Of a stretch of 64,000 nucleotides of DNA, positions 53,548 through 64,000 are shown one piece after another. The position numbers and the translations under genes are program-made. The stretch is from Selaginella moellendorffii (lineage: Eukaryota > Streptophyta > Lycopodiopsida > Selaginellales > Selaginellaceae), in contig NW_003314305.1 in the NCBI RefSeq assembly GCF_000143415.4, positions 894,982 to 958,981 on the forward strand, written 5' to 3'. Under the pieces are notes generated by a model. The model was given only the letters and a program-made list of their open reading frames with translations. It did no database searches and had not been told where the DNA came from. Every line of letters begins with the position of its first letter. The first letter of the stretch is position 1.

Positions 53548-53585
53548 TGGGGGATGATCTCTTTGGGCTTTCACCCAACTGCCTG

Positions 53586-54052
53586 TATTAGTATTCGGAC
53601 TCGGACTCGGGCTCGAACTCGGACTCGGTCTCGGTCCCGGTTTCGGACTCGAACTCGGTCTCGGTCTCGGCTTTGGCCTCGGTCTCGGTCTCGGTCTCGG
53701 GTCCATCTCGGACTCCATCTCGGATCCATCTCGGACTCCATCTCGGACTCCATCTCGGGTCCATCTCGAACTCCATCTCGGACTCCATCTCGGGTCCATC
53801 TCGGACTCCATCTCGGACTCGATCTCGGACTCCATCTCGGACTCCATATCGGACTCCGTCTCGGTCCATCTCGGACTCCATCTCGGGTCCATCTCGGACT
53901 CGATCTCGGACTCCATCTCGGGTCCATCTCGGACTCCATCTCGGGTCCATCTCGGACTCCATCTCGGGTCCATCTCGGACTCCATCTCGGACTCCATCTC
54001 GGACTCCATATCGGACTCCGTCTCGGTCCATCTCGGACTCCATCTCGGGTCC
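53586..54052. repeat. CTCGGN / CATCTCGGACTC minisatellite
   Basis: The left third is a 6-bp array (CTCGGA/CTCGGT/CTCGGG). It passes into an array of about 12-bp units (CATCTCGGACTC and CATCTCGGGTC variants), about 470 bp in all. Since 6 and 12 are multiples of three, long frames stay open on both strands (for example ESEMESEM and DPRWSPRW on the minus strand). I regard these as a by-product of the repeat, not genes. Confidence 0.9.
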
Positions 54053-55565
54053 CCTTTTGGAGCCTCGCTTATTGCTCGTTTCGTGCTCATTCCTCGAGCC
54101 CTTCGTTAAGAGTTCCACTCCCGCTCTCGACCTTTCAAGGCGGAGCTTTTGGCCCAAACGTGTTACACTTGTTTGGCTTTCACTTCGGCCACTACCACGT
54201 GGCACCCTTCCGGCTCCACTTTGGGGCCTAGGGATTTTGTGTCTCACACATTAGCACTAGTTTTTTACCGTGAGATGCTATACATCATTTACAATTCTTG
54301 TTGGAAGTAAATATTTTGGTGTGGCATTGTAAATGGCCACATTTGACACTAGATTATAATTTGGGTTGCACTTAGATGAATTTCAAAGAAGGAGGATGAA
54401 ATATGCCCTTTTCTTTCTTTCTTTTTTCTAGAATTCCTTCTCTTTTTTTTTCGAAGCATGTGTAATATGCAACTAATCTAGTGATTACACATTAATCCAA
54501 GGGAGACAAATCAATCAGCCACCTCAAGTCTCATAGGTAGAGGTAAGTTTTGTGATAATTCACAATAAATCATAGTAGATTGTAGATGCTAATATGTTTT
54601 TGATAGTTTTTCTATGATGACTATAACGCAATATAAGTGGATTGTTGCCGGTGATACAAAGAGCAGGAAGAGGAAGATTGAATCAATTGATGATATTATT
54701 TGAGACAAACTTCTTTGTATTTTGAGGATTAGTTTGATTTTTAAATTTTAATTTTTCTTTTGTGGTAGGAAACTAAGTAAGCAATTAGTGTTTTCACTGA
54801 TAGGAAAGGTATATCAATTGTTTGAACAAATAAGGATTGAAAACTATTCTTTCTATATATTTTACAACTTCTATAGTATATCATTTTGCCAGATATGAGG
54901 ACCTAATAGTTCTCATGTCTACATTGTCAAACGTATAAAAGTAGACTGTGAAGGAAGCTCGAGACACTCAATGGCCAATCCAGTAATTTACTCTTATGAA
55001 TGTATTATCAAAGAGTTGGGGTAGAATGAGAGAAACAATATTTAATGCAAACAATGTCTATGATTTAGTTGAGGATAATGATTTTGAAGAACATTTAGGC
55101 CCATTATGAAAAAAGTCTTTTCCAATCTCAATTAAAGGAAGTAATAGCAAACTTGTAAATGCAATTAGGTTTACTGTTGTTACATCTAGGTGAGAATATA
55201 ATTCTCACTTTTTATCTTACTTTTTATAATGTGTTGTCTTTATAGGTGTATAGTAAGTGCTCTTATGACTTTGAGGTGACTCAGGCATTAATGAAAAAAT
55301 TCAACACTTAAGTTGTCCATAAGTGGGAGGTTGATTATGAAATTTTGAGAGCACATATCACCATTTTTGTTAATTGTAATATAGAGTGACTTTTGGAAGT
55401 GGTGGGAGGACACATAATAGACTTACAACAATAGTATCAATTTAGAGTTAGGTAAACTTTTTATTATGCTTATGATTGATGAGTTTGAAAAGTTGTGCAA
55501 CATCTTTTGAGTGGATTTAACATCTTGATATAAAGAACCAAAAGGAATGACTCAAGAGACAATTC

Positions 55566-56130
55566 ATAAAGGTTCAAATATAAAAGGAAAGGGCTTATGA
55601 AAAAAAATACTCTTTTTGAATTGGTTAAGGGTTTTGGGATATATGGCCTTTGGGTTTGAATAGTATCAGGCTAAGTGACCTTTTAAAAAGTCTAAATTCA
55701 AAATTTTACATTTGGTATGAAAATTATCTTGAGTCCGATTCTCTTGGTTGGTTTAAAGAAATTACACTACATACTGAGGTTGATATCTGATAAATGTAGT
55801 TTGCCTCCAAGTGCACTCAACCTGAGGGGTAGAGTGTCAAGAGAGTAAGGCTCTTAAGAGAGTTATATCTCTTAGCTTTCATTCATGAGAGCGTAAAATT
55901 ATAGGAAAGCGTAATGGATTGTAAGCAACCAAAAAAATAATTTAAAAGAAAATTTATAAAAGTTCAAATTTAAAAGGAAAGGGCTCATGAATAAAAATGC
56001 ACCCTTCTTTTCAATCGATTAAAAATTTTGAGATACTTGGGGTCAAACATCCATGGGTTTGAATAGTATTGAGTTGAGTGATCTTTTGGAAAATTTAAAT
56101 TCAAGAGTGTACACTCGACATCAAATCCAT
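55566..56130. repeat. Diverged direct duplication
   Basis: Two similar blocks about 165-185 bp long, 380 bp apart in the same orientation (TAAAAGGAAAGGGCTTATG against TAAAAGGAAAGGGCTCATG; GGGTTTGAATAGTATCAGGC against GGGTTTGAATAGTATTGAGT). Confidence 0.6.
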
Positions 56131-57080
56131 TCACTACAATTGACTATTCTGTTACATTTATCACTAGAATTTCTTCAAGTGAAGAATTAAAGGTAGAAAT
56201 CAACCCATTGAGGTAGAAGTTAAAGCCATTGAATTAAAGGTCATGACTTTTGACAATATTGTGGTTATAGCAATTATGTCAAACTTGATTGGTGTCAACT
56301 CTTGCATGAATTTCTCGACTCTTCTATTGAATTAAACCCTTTGAACTCTATATTAGGATACTTGTTAACCTAAAAGTTAGTGAAAATAAAGAGAAAAATA
56401 CACTCTAACTTATGTATTCATATTTTGTCAATATGATTAGATCCTTAGAATATATCCCTTCCTTACTACATAATATTTGTAGCCTATATTACTCAAAAGA
56501 TCACTATTTATGGGATTGTGAGAAGTTAACAATCCTTGAAAAATAATATAATCAAGTTTCAAGATTGGTAGTAGTATATTTGACACCTTCTTATACCATT
56601 TACTAGTGAAATAACCTTTAATTAATTCCACAACTAGCAAGAAACTATTAAAATTAATTATAAATGAGCTTGTAGCTTGTAAGAACTAAACTATATAAAA
56701 CACAAGCAATGGTCTTATTATTTAAATTTGAAGGTTTTGTGGACTTGAATATTCTTTCAACTTAATAGAAACCCTAAGCTCTTCCAATAAACATCCTTCC
56801 CATCGGTAAAAAGCTTGACCAATTTCTTCCTGATAGCATCTAGCCTATCAGAAATTGCTTTTTTATCAAGAAGAAACTTTGATAAAACATCTTTGCTTCA
56901 TGTCAAGAATATTTACCTATTAGCAATATCCATTGGAAGAATTTTTGTCAAAGGAAAAAAAAATTATACTCATTAGGAGGTCCTCATAGATACTTTTGAT
57001 AGAAAAACTAATGTCAATCTAATGGTAAATTTTCCTAATGGTAGTTGCGTTTGAAGAAAAATCTTCTTAGTGGAACATAC

Positions 57081-57173
57081 CATTAGGACAAAAAGATCCC
57101 AATAAGCAGTCCCATCAAGATTCATTCCATTGGAACAAAAAGATCTCAATAAGCAGTCCCATCAGAGTTCATT
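57081..57173. repeat. 46-bp direct repeat, two copies
   Basis: Copy 1 57081-57126 and copy 2 57128-57173 share ACAAAAAGATC(C/T)CAATAAGC followed by AGTCCCATCA. Confidence 0.8.
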
Positions 57174-58149
57174 TTCCTGGCAAGAGAATTTTCCATCCCG
57201 TCAATAGAAAAAACATTAAGCCATTGAGATATTTCAATTTGTTGAGAGAAGGAAATTTTCTTATTCTAGCATGTTGTTAAAGATTTCATTCCATTGGAGA
57301 AGGACTGTTTGACATGGTCAATTTAGCCTACCATATCATGGCCATGTAATTAAAGAAAATCCATCGACAAGAACTCATTGGGAAGTCCTAACAAAAATAT
57401 AGTGAAACAATTATTGAATGATTGTAAAGGATTGCAAACTCAAACAAGAATGTAATCTAGCACAATCTGGCTATTCCACAATAAGGAATGTTCTCATTGG
57501 GAACTCCCATAGTCTAACAAATATCCAATGGTTGGAACTTTATATGTATATTGTGCATATGCCTTTCACATGTGCAAGATGGCTATGCCATAGGTACTTT
57601 GTACGGGCTGTACTGGTAGGGGGGATAAACATGGAAGATTCTACTAAATATTTTTCATTCCATATTCATTTTTAGCATTATTGTCATAAATTTAAGAATC
57701 AATCTCTCAAAGTTACCTAACCAATGGATATGTATTTGTGAATTTTTTCCATCACACTCTCCATATTTTGCTAAGATGGCTTAATCTTATTAACTCTACC
57801 TCTACTTTTAATTTTACTTTCCCCACTAGATATGTTGGAGATCAAATTTATGCCCACTTACTCTTTAATATCCATTTATATATTCTTTTAGGAGTTGGAT
57901 GATCTATATAAGTAACTTAAATTTGTGAGTAGAAATTTTGGCTATAGTCCCTAGCCATTCTTTTGACCTGCGATTGTTTATAATGCATATTAATTTCTTC
58001 AACTTTAAAAACTTTGCATGCTGAATTTTGTGTTTAATTTGTACAATCTCAATTGAGAGCTCTTCCTAATTCTTCTTTGGATGTGCAAATTTATATGTAT
58101 CTTACTTAACCGTCACTAAAGGCTAGAAACCAAAATAATAAAAAGAGTG

Positions 58150-59640
58150 TTATAATCTTGGGATTAATATTAATCCACATGGCTTAAAGTATAACTAAGT
58201 TAGGTTTAATCAGTAGTTCATGCTAATCAAGGGCTTTTGAGGGACATGGTGGAAGTGGAGCATGCTCACAACTGTGAGCAATGGCATAGAGGGCTTAGGG
58301 GTGGATGGACGGCAATTTGCTCTACATCAATGTGGTAATTTTTCATTAGGTTCTAATAATTGGTATTAGAGGAGTAGAGTTCAAGAATCTGCGAGTTTGC
58401 TACTATGGATTATATGGAGGAAGCTGCTAATCAATCATTTGTGGAGGCTTAGATGATGGATGAGATGGTGCTATAATTGCAAGCCCTCAATAGCAATATC
58501 TAGACCCTTGAAATTAATATGCATGGATCTTTGATAGATATGTGTGAGTGCATAAAGAAGATGGAGAATTCTCAAGGTGGCGGGAGTCATGTCATAGATT
58601 GAGCTCAAATTCTTGAGTTTGATGGCACTGATGTCCTTGCAAATGAGGTGCTTAACTGGTTATGCAAGACCTTGAAATTGATTCAGGTTCAAGGATTACC
58701 GGATGAGGATGCATTGATCCTCATGGAGGTGGTGCTTAAAGGCTGGCCCACACATTGGTGGACTCACCTTTTGAATCAATGTACCATTGTTGGCTAGGGA
58801 CCTTTGGCATCATTAACTGAATTTGAGGAAGCTTTTAAGTAGGAATTTGCTCCTCGCTATGATGCTTCTCATGCATGACGTAAGTTTCAATACCTGAAGC
58901 AAGACAATTTGAGCCTGAAATCGTATTGTTCAGGATTGAGAAGTGGAATATTACTGAGTCATGTGCCCAATGACTACACTGAAGAGGTTCAGAAAGATTA
59001 CTTTGTGCACCACTTACGCAACAAGGGGATGTGAGATCACTTGAAAACTTCCAAGGCAATGAAATCTTTGGAGGAGCTTTTTGAACAAGCTCAGAACTTG
59101 GTGGATGAGGGTGAGCCATGTCCTCATGACAAGGGTGTCAAACATGGGAGGAGCCCCTCTTGAGACGAGACTAGTGGCAGTAGCGGGTGTTTGAAGTCTT
59201 GTGTGGAAGGTGGCTGCGGCAAAGGTGGTCGAGGCAATGGCAAAAAACCTCGGATTACCCTGAAAATGACAACCATTGCCACAAGTATGGTGACGAGGGC
59301 CATTGGAAGGTCGATTGTCCTTTGTTGAAAAACAAGAACAAACATTTGAACACGAGTGCTAGAGCTTCAAATGGGAAGAAGGTCTAGGAAATGCAATATG
59401 AGGAGAATCTAGGCAAGAAGTATATCTCCATGATTTCCCATACACTCAATGGGATTTGGAATGATGATCCCATGGACTTGGCTTTGGAGTCTTGTGTGAT
59501 TCGATTCAAGGGATTGCTGGGAGATTATTCAGTATGTATTCTACTGGACAGTGGCAATTCCAACAATTTTGTTTCCACAAAGTTAGTCAGAGAGTACAAG
59601 TTGCTAGTGACTAAAGTGAATTTCTGGAGCTGCTACTGAG
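58150..59640 (+). mobile_element. Ty3/gypsy-type retrotransposon remnant: LTR end, PBS, gag, protease
   Basis: An LTR-like end (GGGATTAATATTAATCC at 58159) leads to a primer-binding site (ATTGGTATTAGAGGAGTAGAG at about 58360). A gag-like region follows, broken by stops (TGG-HTLLNQ-type wide helical part near 58740-59100), then a decayed zinc knuckle (HCHKYGDEGHWKVDC, second Cys replaced by Tyr) near 59280. Next is an aspartic-protease-like motif CILLDSGNSNNFVS near 59545-59580, after which the sequence breaks off at about 59640. No reverse transcriptase, RNase H or integrase remains. The element is related to the minus-strand remnant at 13695-14045. Stops and the missing polymerase mark it as dead. 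Confidence 0.75.
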
Positions 59641-59739
59641 AACCAGCAGTGGGATGGTGCGGTTGGAAAAACTGTAGACCGAACTTATAATCACAAATTG
59701 CTTGCCATAGGAAACTCAATCTCAAAGTGAATGGTATAA

Positions 59740-59912
59740 TGCGTGTAGCTTCAAAGTTGAGATAAAATCTCCAAGTGTGTGGGCTTTTGAATTTAGAATC
59801 CTCACCATTGTGATTGGCAAGAAAATACTCCACAGTTAAAGACCAAACACAAGTATCCCAGATCAGAACATGGTATCATGTGTTCCTCGAAGGCTTGTTG
59901 GCACATCAAAAC
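59740..59912 (+). repeat. Direct repeat, left copy, at the edge of the IFT70 fragment
   Basis: Matches about 62675-62830 in the same orientation (AACACAAGTATCCCAGATCA, GAACATGGTATCATG, GGCACATCAAAAC). It stops within about 10 bp of where IFT70 homology begins. Confidence 0.75.
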
Positions 59913-59920
59913 TGGCACAG

Positions 59921-61945
59921 CTTGAGCTGGCCTACAACAGAGCAGTTTGTCTTTACCATCTAAAGCATTACGGTCCAGGTAATGTTATTCTTGGACAATC
60001 AATGAACGAATTTTCTTTACGTTAGTTTGGAGCTCTTAGTGTTCTTGCAGAAATTCTGGAACATGGAGTGTGACAATATCCCGAACTCAGCATTGGTAGG
60101 TATGCTCTTTGTCACCACATTAGTTGCTTTGCATATATTCTAGACTATACATTTTCTGTTTGTAAAGCCAGAGGGCATTGAGCTGTGTAGCGTTGGAAAC
60201 AGCCCAGCGCTCAAAGAATCTGCATTAGTCGAAGCTTTCAACTTGAAGGTCCAATCAAAATTCTTTTTGACTCACTTGATTTGGTTCTTTGTTTAGGCTG
60301 CCATTGACTACGTTAATGGAAATTTGGAGGCCGCAAAAGAAAACCTCACTGACATGTCACCACGTGCAGAAGAAGAGTTAGACTCAGTACATTCTGATAC
60401 TTCCGCTAAGTTGTTTATTTTTGTTTTTTCTTTCCTCAGGTCACGCTTCACAATCAAGCCCTGATGAATATGGAAGTTGATCCTACTGCAGGCTTCTGTA
60501 AACTTAATTTTTTGTTGCAGGTAAATATTTTTATTCTTTTATGATTATTCTGACCACTCGCTATAGAATCCTCCATTTCCTTCAGAGACATTGGCTAATC
60601 TACTTCTGCTGTATTGTAAACCTTCCCATGGATTCTACAATCTTGCTGCTGATGTAATGGCAGAGCATGCGGAAGTTATCTTCAAGTATCTATCTCAGGT
60701 ACGCTTGAGGCACATAAACTTCACAAGCATTAGTCTTTTTACTTCTAATATTATGCAGGACTTCTATGACTTTATTAACTGTATCATTTTGACAAAGACG
60801 TCACCGGAGGTTATTCAATTATTGTTAGTTGCGATGTTGTTGAGCTAAGCTTGACTATCGGACAGGATGCATATCAAAAGATGGCAAATCGTTATAGTGA
60901 AACCATGCGCAGGCTCACCAAACAAATCCAAGATTCTTGTCTTTCTCGCAATCAGAAGGGCCACAAGAAGGCTTTGGCAGAGTATGGAGACTCTCTTGAG
61001 GTAAGATGTTCATAATGTTTTGTCTTTTGTTTTTCTAGCATCGGCTCTTCTATAGTATTATATACCTATCATCATAAATTACGTGCAAGTAGAGCGTATT
61101 TTCCACCAGTCAGCAGACTTGTGTTCGGATCATCCTGTTTGGCGACTGAATGTCACGCACACTTTCTTTATGCAGGTGAGCTATTCGTATTTCTTATCTA
61201 TGCTCATTGTGCATCTAACAGGATAATCGCTACAAAGAAGCAATTCATTACTATGAACCGATTGTAAAGAAAGCGGGAGATGACATTCTCAGTGTCACAG
61301 CAATTGTGCTCGCGACTCTCTGCGTTTCATACATTATGACCAGCCAGGTACTTTAAACAAATAGTACGACGAAATTGTAATATATTGGTCTTTAGTAGAA
61401 TGAAGAGGCCGAAGATTTGATGCGAAAGATTGAAAAAGAGGAAGAGAGAGCGCACTACGAGGTTTGCCATGTATATGTAACTTAAGGGGCTGCTAGCGGT
61501 TTTAATTCCGTGTTCCTTTTCTAGAATCCAGACAAGCAGGAATTGCATTTATGCATTGTAAACCTTGTGATCGGTACCCTCTACTGCGCAAAACAAAACT
61601 TCGAGTTCGGTATTAGCCGTATCATCAGAAGTTTGGAGCCTTATGGGAAAAAGCTGGAAGCAGACACGTGGTTTTATGCGAAGCATTGCTTTCTTGCATT
61701 GGTCGATAGCCTTGCGAAGCAGATGATCGTGGTAAGAAACAAAAGACGAGGCACGGATTCATGAAATCTAATGTCAAGCTTGCTTGATGCAGTTGAAGAA
61801 CGCGACATACGCCGACATAGACGACTTTCTTGATGCTGCGGACAGCCAAGGCAAGACTGTCTACACATCCGTGGAGAGTCCCGGCGAGGGCCAGAACTCC
61901 AACACGGTCTCCAGAGAAGCCAGGCTGCTAAGAGGATGTTTCTGA
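59921..61945 (+). pseudogene. IFT70/TTC30-like intraflagellar transport gene, 5'-truncated with a nonsense codon
   Basis: Many short exons encode the C-terminal two thirds of IFT70, a TPR-rich subunit of the IFT-B core complex of cilia and flagella. Recognised segments in order are: ELAYNRAVCLYHLKHYGP; ALSVLAEILEHGV then stop; EGIELCSVGNSPALKESALV; YVNGNLEAAKENLTDMSPRA; EELDSVTLHNQALMNMEVD; PSETLANLLLLYCK; TKQIQDSCLSRNQKGHKKAL; LNVTHTFFMQDNRYKEAIHY; YEPIVKKAGDD; SYIMTSQNEEAEDLMRKIEK; LCIVNLVIGTLYCAKQNFEF. TGA at 60071-60073 falls where an Arg codon is expected (EHGV-stop-QYPEL; family G-I-R-E-H-P-E-L). About 11 residues are also missing between IIIN and YVQVERIF. The N-terminal roughly 200 residues and the initiator are absent. 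It looks like a decayed partial copy. The last exon ends LLRGCF at 61945. Confidence 0.85.
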
Positions 61946-62003
61946 AGATTAGAGGATGAGGTATGTCCGTCCATTCAGCTTGCTAGTTCCTAAGATAACT
62001 TCA

Positions 62004-62621
62004 TTACAGGTAGGCATGGCTTGCAAGCCTTGGTGTTGCAAAAACTTCAAGTGGAACCTTTCGTCTCACCGCCACTCCTTCCGAGATCTCGTCCATGCTC
62101 AGCTCCTTGCCACTGACCTTCCACTCGAACCCATGGACAAAGCGAGCAAGAGTGTGCGAAACCATGGCTACGCCAAGAGACAATCCGGGACAGATCCTTC
62201 GACCAGATCCAAAAGGCAGCAGCTCAAAGTTCTTCCCCTTGAAGCTGATCGAGCTCTCCGCAAATCTGTCCGGGTTGAAGAGATTGGGAGACTCCCACAA
62301 GCTTGGATCTCGTGCAATTGACCATTCGTTGACCAAAACTCGCGAGTTCTTGGGGATCTTGTAGCCGTTGACTAGACAGTCTTGCGTTGAATGGCGAGGG
62401 AGTAGCATTGGCGCTGGCGGATGCAAGCGAAACACTTCGTTGACAACACTGTTGATGTAGCTAAGCTTACAAAGATCGGCTTCCACCACCATCCGCTCGC
62501 GGCCCACAACTGTGTCAATCTCTTTTTGGGCTTTGATCATACATGTTGGATTGTTCATGAGCTCTGAAAGTGCCCACTCGGTGGTGATGGCCGAAGTTTC
62601 AGTACCAGCAAGCATCATGTC
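62004..62621 (-). pseudogene. Cytochrome P450 (CYP71-clan type) C-terminal exon, 5'-truncated
   Basis: The exon begins at a good acceptor (CTTTGCAAG, just before DMMLAGTETSA) and runs to TAA at 62004-62006, about 205 codons. It contains the I-helix (AGTETSA), ExxR in NEVFRLHPPAP, the PERF-type FNPDRF, and the heme-binding FGSGRRICPG with the ligand Cys. This matches the usual exon 2 of CYP71-clan genes, which share a phase-0 intron just before this point. The first exon (about 300 residues with the N-terminal anchor) is not found upstream within the window: the sequence beyond 62670 is repeat. It is therefore either a truncated gene or separated from its first exon. Confidence 0.8.
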
Positions 62622-62674
62622 CTTGCAAAGAGAAAGCAAAGCTAGCATACCAAAGAAAACTAAACTTACTATGT

Positions 62675-62830
62675 GTGTAGCTTAATTTCAATCGAAGTTG
62701 AGATAAATCTTGAAGCGTGGGAATCCTCACCATTAGAAAATACTCCGCAGGTAATGACTGAACACAAGTATCCCAGATCAGAACATGGTATCATGCTTTC
62801 CTCAAGGGCTGCATGCTGGCACATCAAAAC
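62675..62830 (+). repeat. Direct repeat, right copy
   Basis: Partner of 59740-59912. Together the two copies bracket the IFT70 fragment and P450 exon. Confidence 0.75.
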
Positions 62831-64000
62831 CAGAAAAAGGAAAAGTCAGCTTGGCTTGACTCGGCTGGTTAGCTACGCTCTCTCTTTTTCTGCGAGAAAA
62901 AAATAAATTCTTCCTTGCCTGGGTGGAAAGGACTTCTGCCCTGCCTTTTTAAGAGACAGTGATCTATGCTGTAGAAACTCGAGAGTATGGCATAATCCTA
63001 TAGAAACATGGTTTAGTTGAATTTTTTAACATTTACCAATTTATTATCTAAGCTCTCATTCTATCAATTAAATTTATGGGATAATTGAGATGGCCTAAAG
63101 AAGTCTGGAAAAACTTCATAGAGATTCTAAGTTGCAACTTAATGTGAAATATCCTTTTTAAGATATGGAGAGAAGATGCAATGTAAACTTTACTTATGCA
63201 ATAGATCGTATTTCTATATCTTTTATAGAGTCAAAAACATGTTTATAAAACCACACCACCCACTCAAAGAACTTTTTTTTATAAATGCTCAATGTGTTAT
63301 AAAAAAAAAATGGATTTAGTCCTCATTTGGATAAAACTCTAATAACAAGATCAAAAGGGATATGGTCTGCTATTGAAATCCTACAGCTAGGAGCTTTATA
63401 TGTGGGACATTAGCAAATAACTAAACACTCATAGTGTGCTATAGAGCATTGTTGCTTGGGATGTGCTTGGGTCTTCCAAATTGACAAATACCCCATGTGT
63501 ATGTATTGAATATTCTATGGGATTCTTGGAGGTAGCTAGCTTGCAAGCTACAATATAATGAGTTGGACCAAAAATAAGACATATACATAGAAACCAAAGT
63601 TTATAAATTTGCAATATGTTAAAGAAAAAACTTGAAGTGCCTCTATTGTAGCTTGGCTAAGTTGTGATTAGATAACACAAATTTAGCATCAGCTAAACTA
63701 TTATCTTTTAGGTTGACAATTACATCAAGAATTGATAATCTCCTTTGCATTGTTAGTCTGGATGTGATGAAGTACCTCTTTGAGTGCTACCTTATAATAT
63801 ACACCTTTCTAATTTGCCATATATATTTGTACAATGATAACATTGAAATTTTAAAATAGTGTACGAGGTAGGCAATGGTCTTAGTCTCAAATGGTCAATG
63901 GTCTCAATGGTCTTAGTGAATCTAAGTGCCAAATACAGCTAAACTACAAAATCCCCTCAATGCAAAAAATGACAAAAGGCGTAAAAATGTGCAAATGAAT
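62831..64000. other. AT-rich intergenic DNA, no gene seen
   Basis: Stops in all frames; no domain or RNA gene recognised. Confidence 0.5.

Larger units (their letters stand above)
54053..58149. other. Long AT-rich intergenic tract, no gene seen
   Basis: About 4.1 kb with frequent stops in all frames. Two diverged direct repeats occur inside: about 55566-55730 against 55945-56130 (shared AAAGGAAAGGGCT and GGGTTTGAATAGTAT). A 46-bp pair also occurs at 57081-57126 and 57128-57173 (AATAAGCAGTCCCATCA). This looks like old transposon DNA. Confidence 0.6.

Noticed and set aside
53503-54254. Several 120-225-codon ORFs on both strands
   Set aside because: They are explained by the 6/12-bp minisatellite, which keeps all frames open.

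Overview
The window reads as nuclear DNA of a lycophyte land plant, most likely Selaginella moellendorffii or a close relative. Genes are compact and intron-rich, with GT-AG introns mostly of about 50-80 bp. Plant-type families (PLS-class PPR, F-box, linker histone H1, CCX exchanger, plant acetyl-CoA synthetase) sit beside flagellar genes (an IFT70/TTC30 copy and a FAM184-like coiled-coil gene), which only plants with swimming sperm keep. A 100-N block marks a draft-assembly gap. The species is inferred, not proven.

Layout. 0-10 kb: possible 3' exon of an unknown gene; a large FAM184-like coiled-coil gene (-) head-to-head with a small four-TM COPI-associated (Tvp15-like) gene (+); a FUSC-type membrane transporter (-) broken by the gap. 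10-16 kb: inverted duplication of the Tvp15-like locus, one arm intact (14.6-15.5 kb, -) and one decayed (10.5-10.8 kb, +), enclosing AT-rich transposon debris. 16-27 kb: a BCS1-type AAA-ATPase (-) and two broken relatives (+), one an N-terminal stub and one whose central ATPase segment is inverted; dispersed repeats and a FUSC remnant. 27-31.5 kb: F-box gene, possible tiny spliced ORF, second FUSC remnant, CHCHD2-like mitochondrial gene, tRNA-Ala(AGC) and an adjacent dispersed repeat. 32-50 kb is gene-dense: CCX cation/Ca2+ exchanger, histone H1, acetyl-CoA synthetase, double-domain aspartyl protease, small coiled-coil protein, PPR protein, CK2 beta subunit, Wee1-like kinase, and a divergent pair of unrecognised genes. 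50-64 kb is repeat-rich: LINE fragment, CTCGGN minisatellite, long AT-rich tracts, Ty3/gypsy gag-protease remnant, then a decayed IFT70 copy and a 5'-truncated P450 exon bracketed by related direct repeats.

The genes do not form one pathway; they are ordinary plant housekeeping and regulatory genes in separate transcription units, some divergent with short shared promoters (5701-5816, 49229-49300). The unusual content is structural: duplicated genes in stages of decay, with an internal inversion, an inverted duplication, a nonsense codon and repeat-bracketed fragments. I found no CRISPR array, rRNA, prokaryotic operon or clearly new defence or metabolic system. Exon limits come from reading splice signals and frame by eye.
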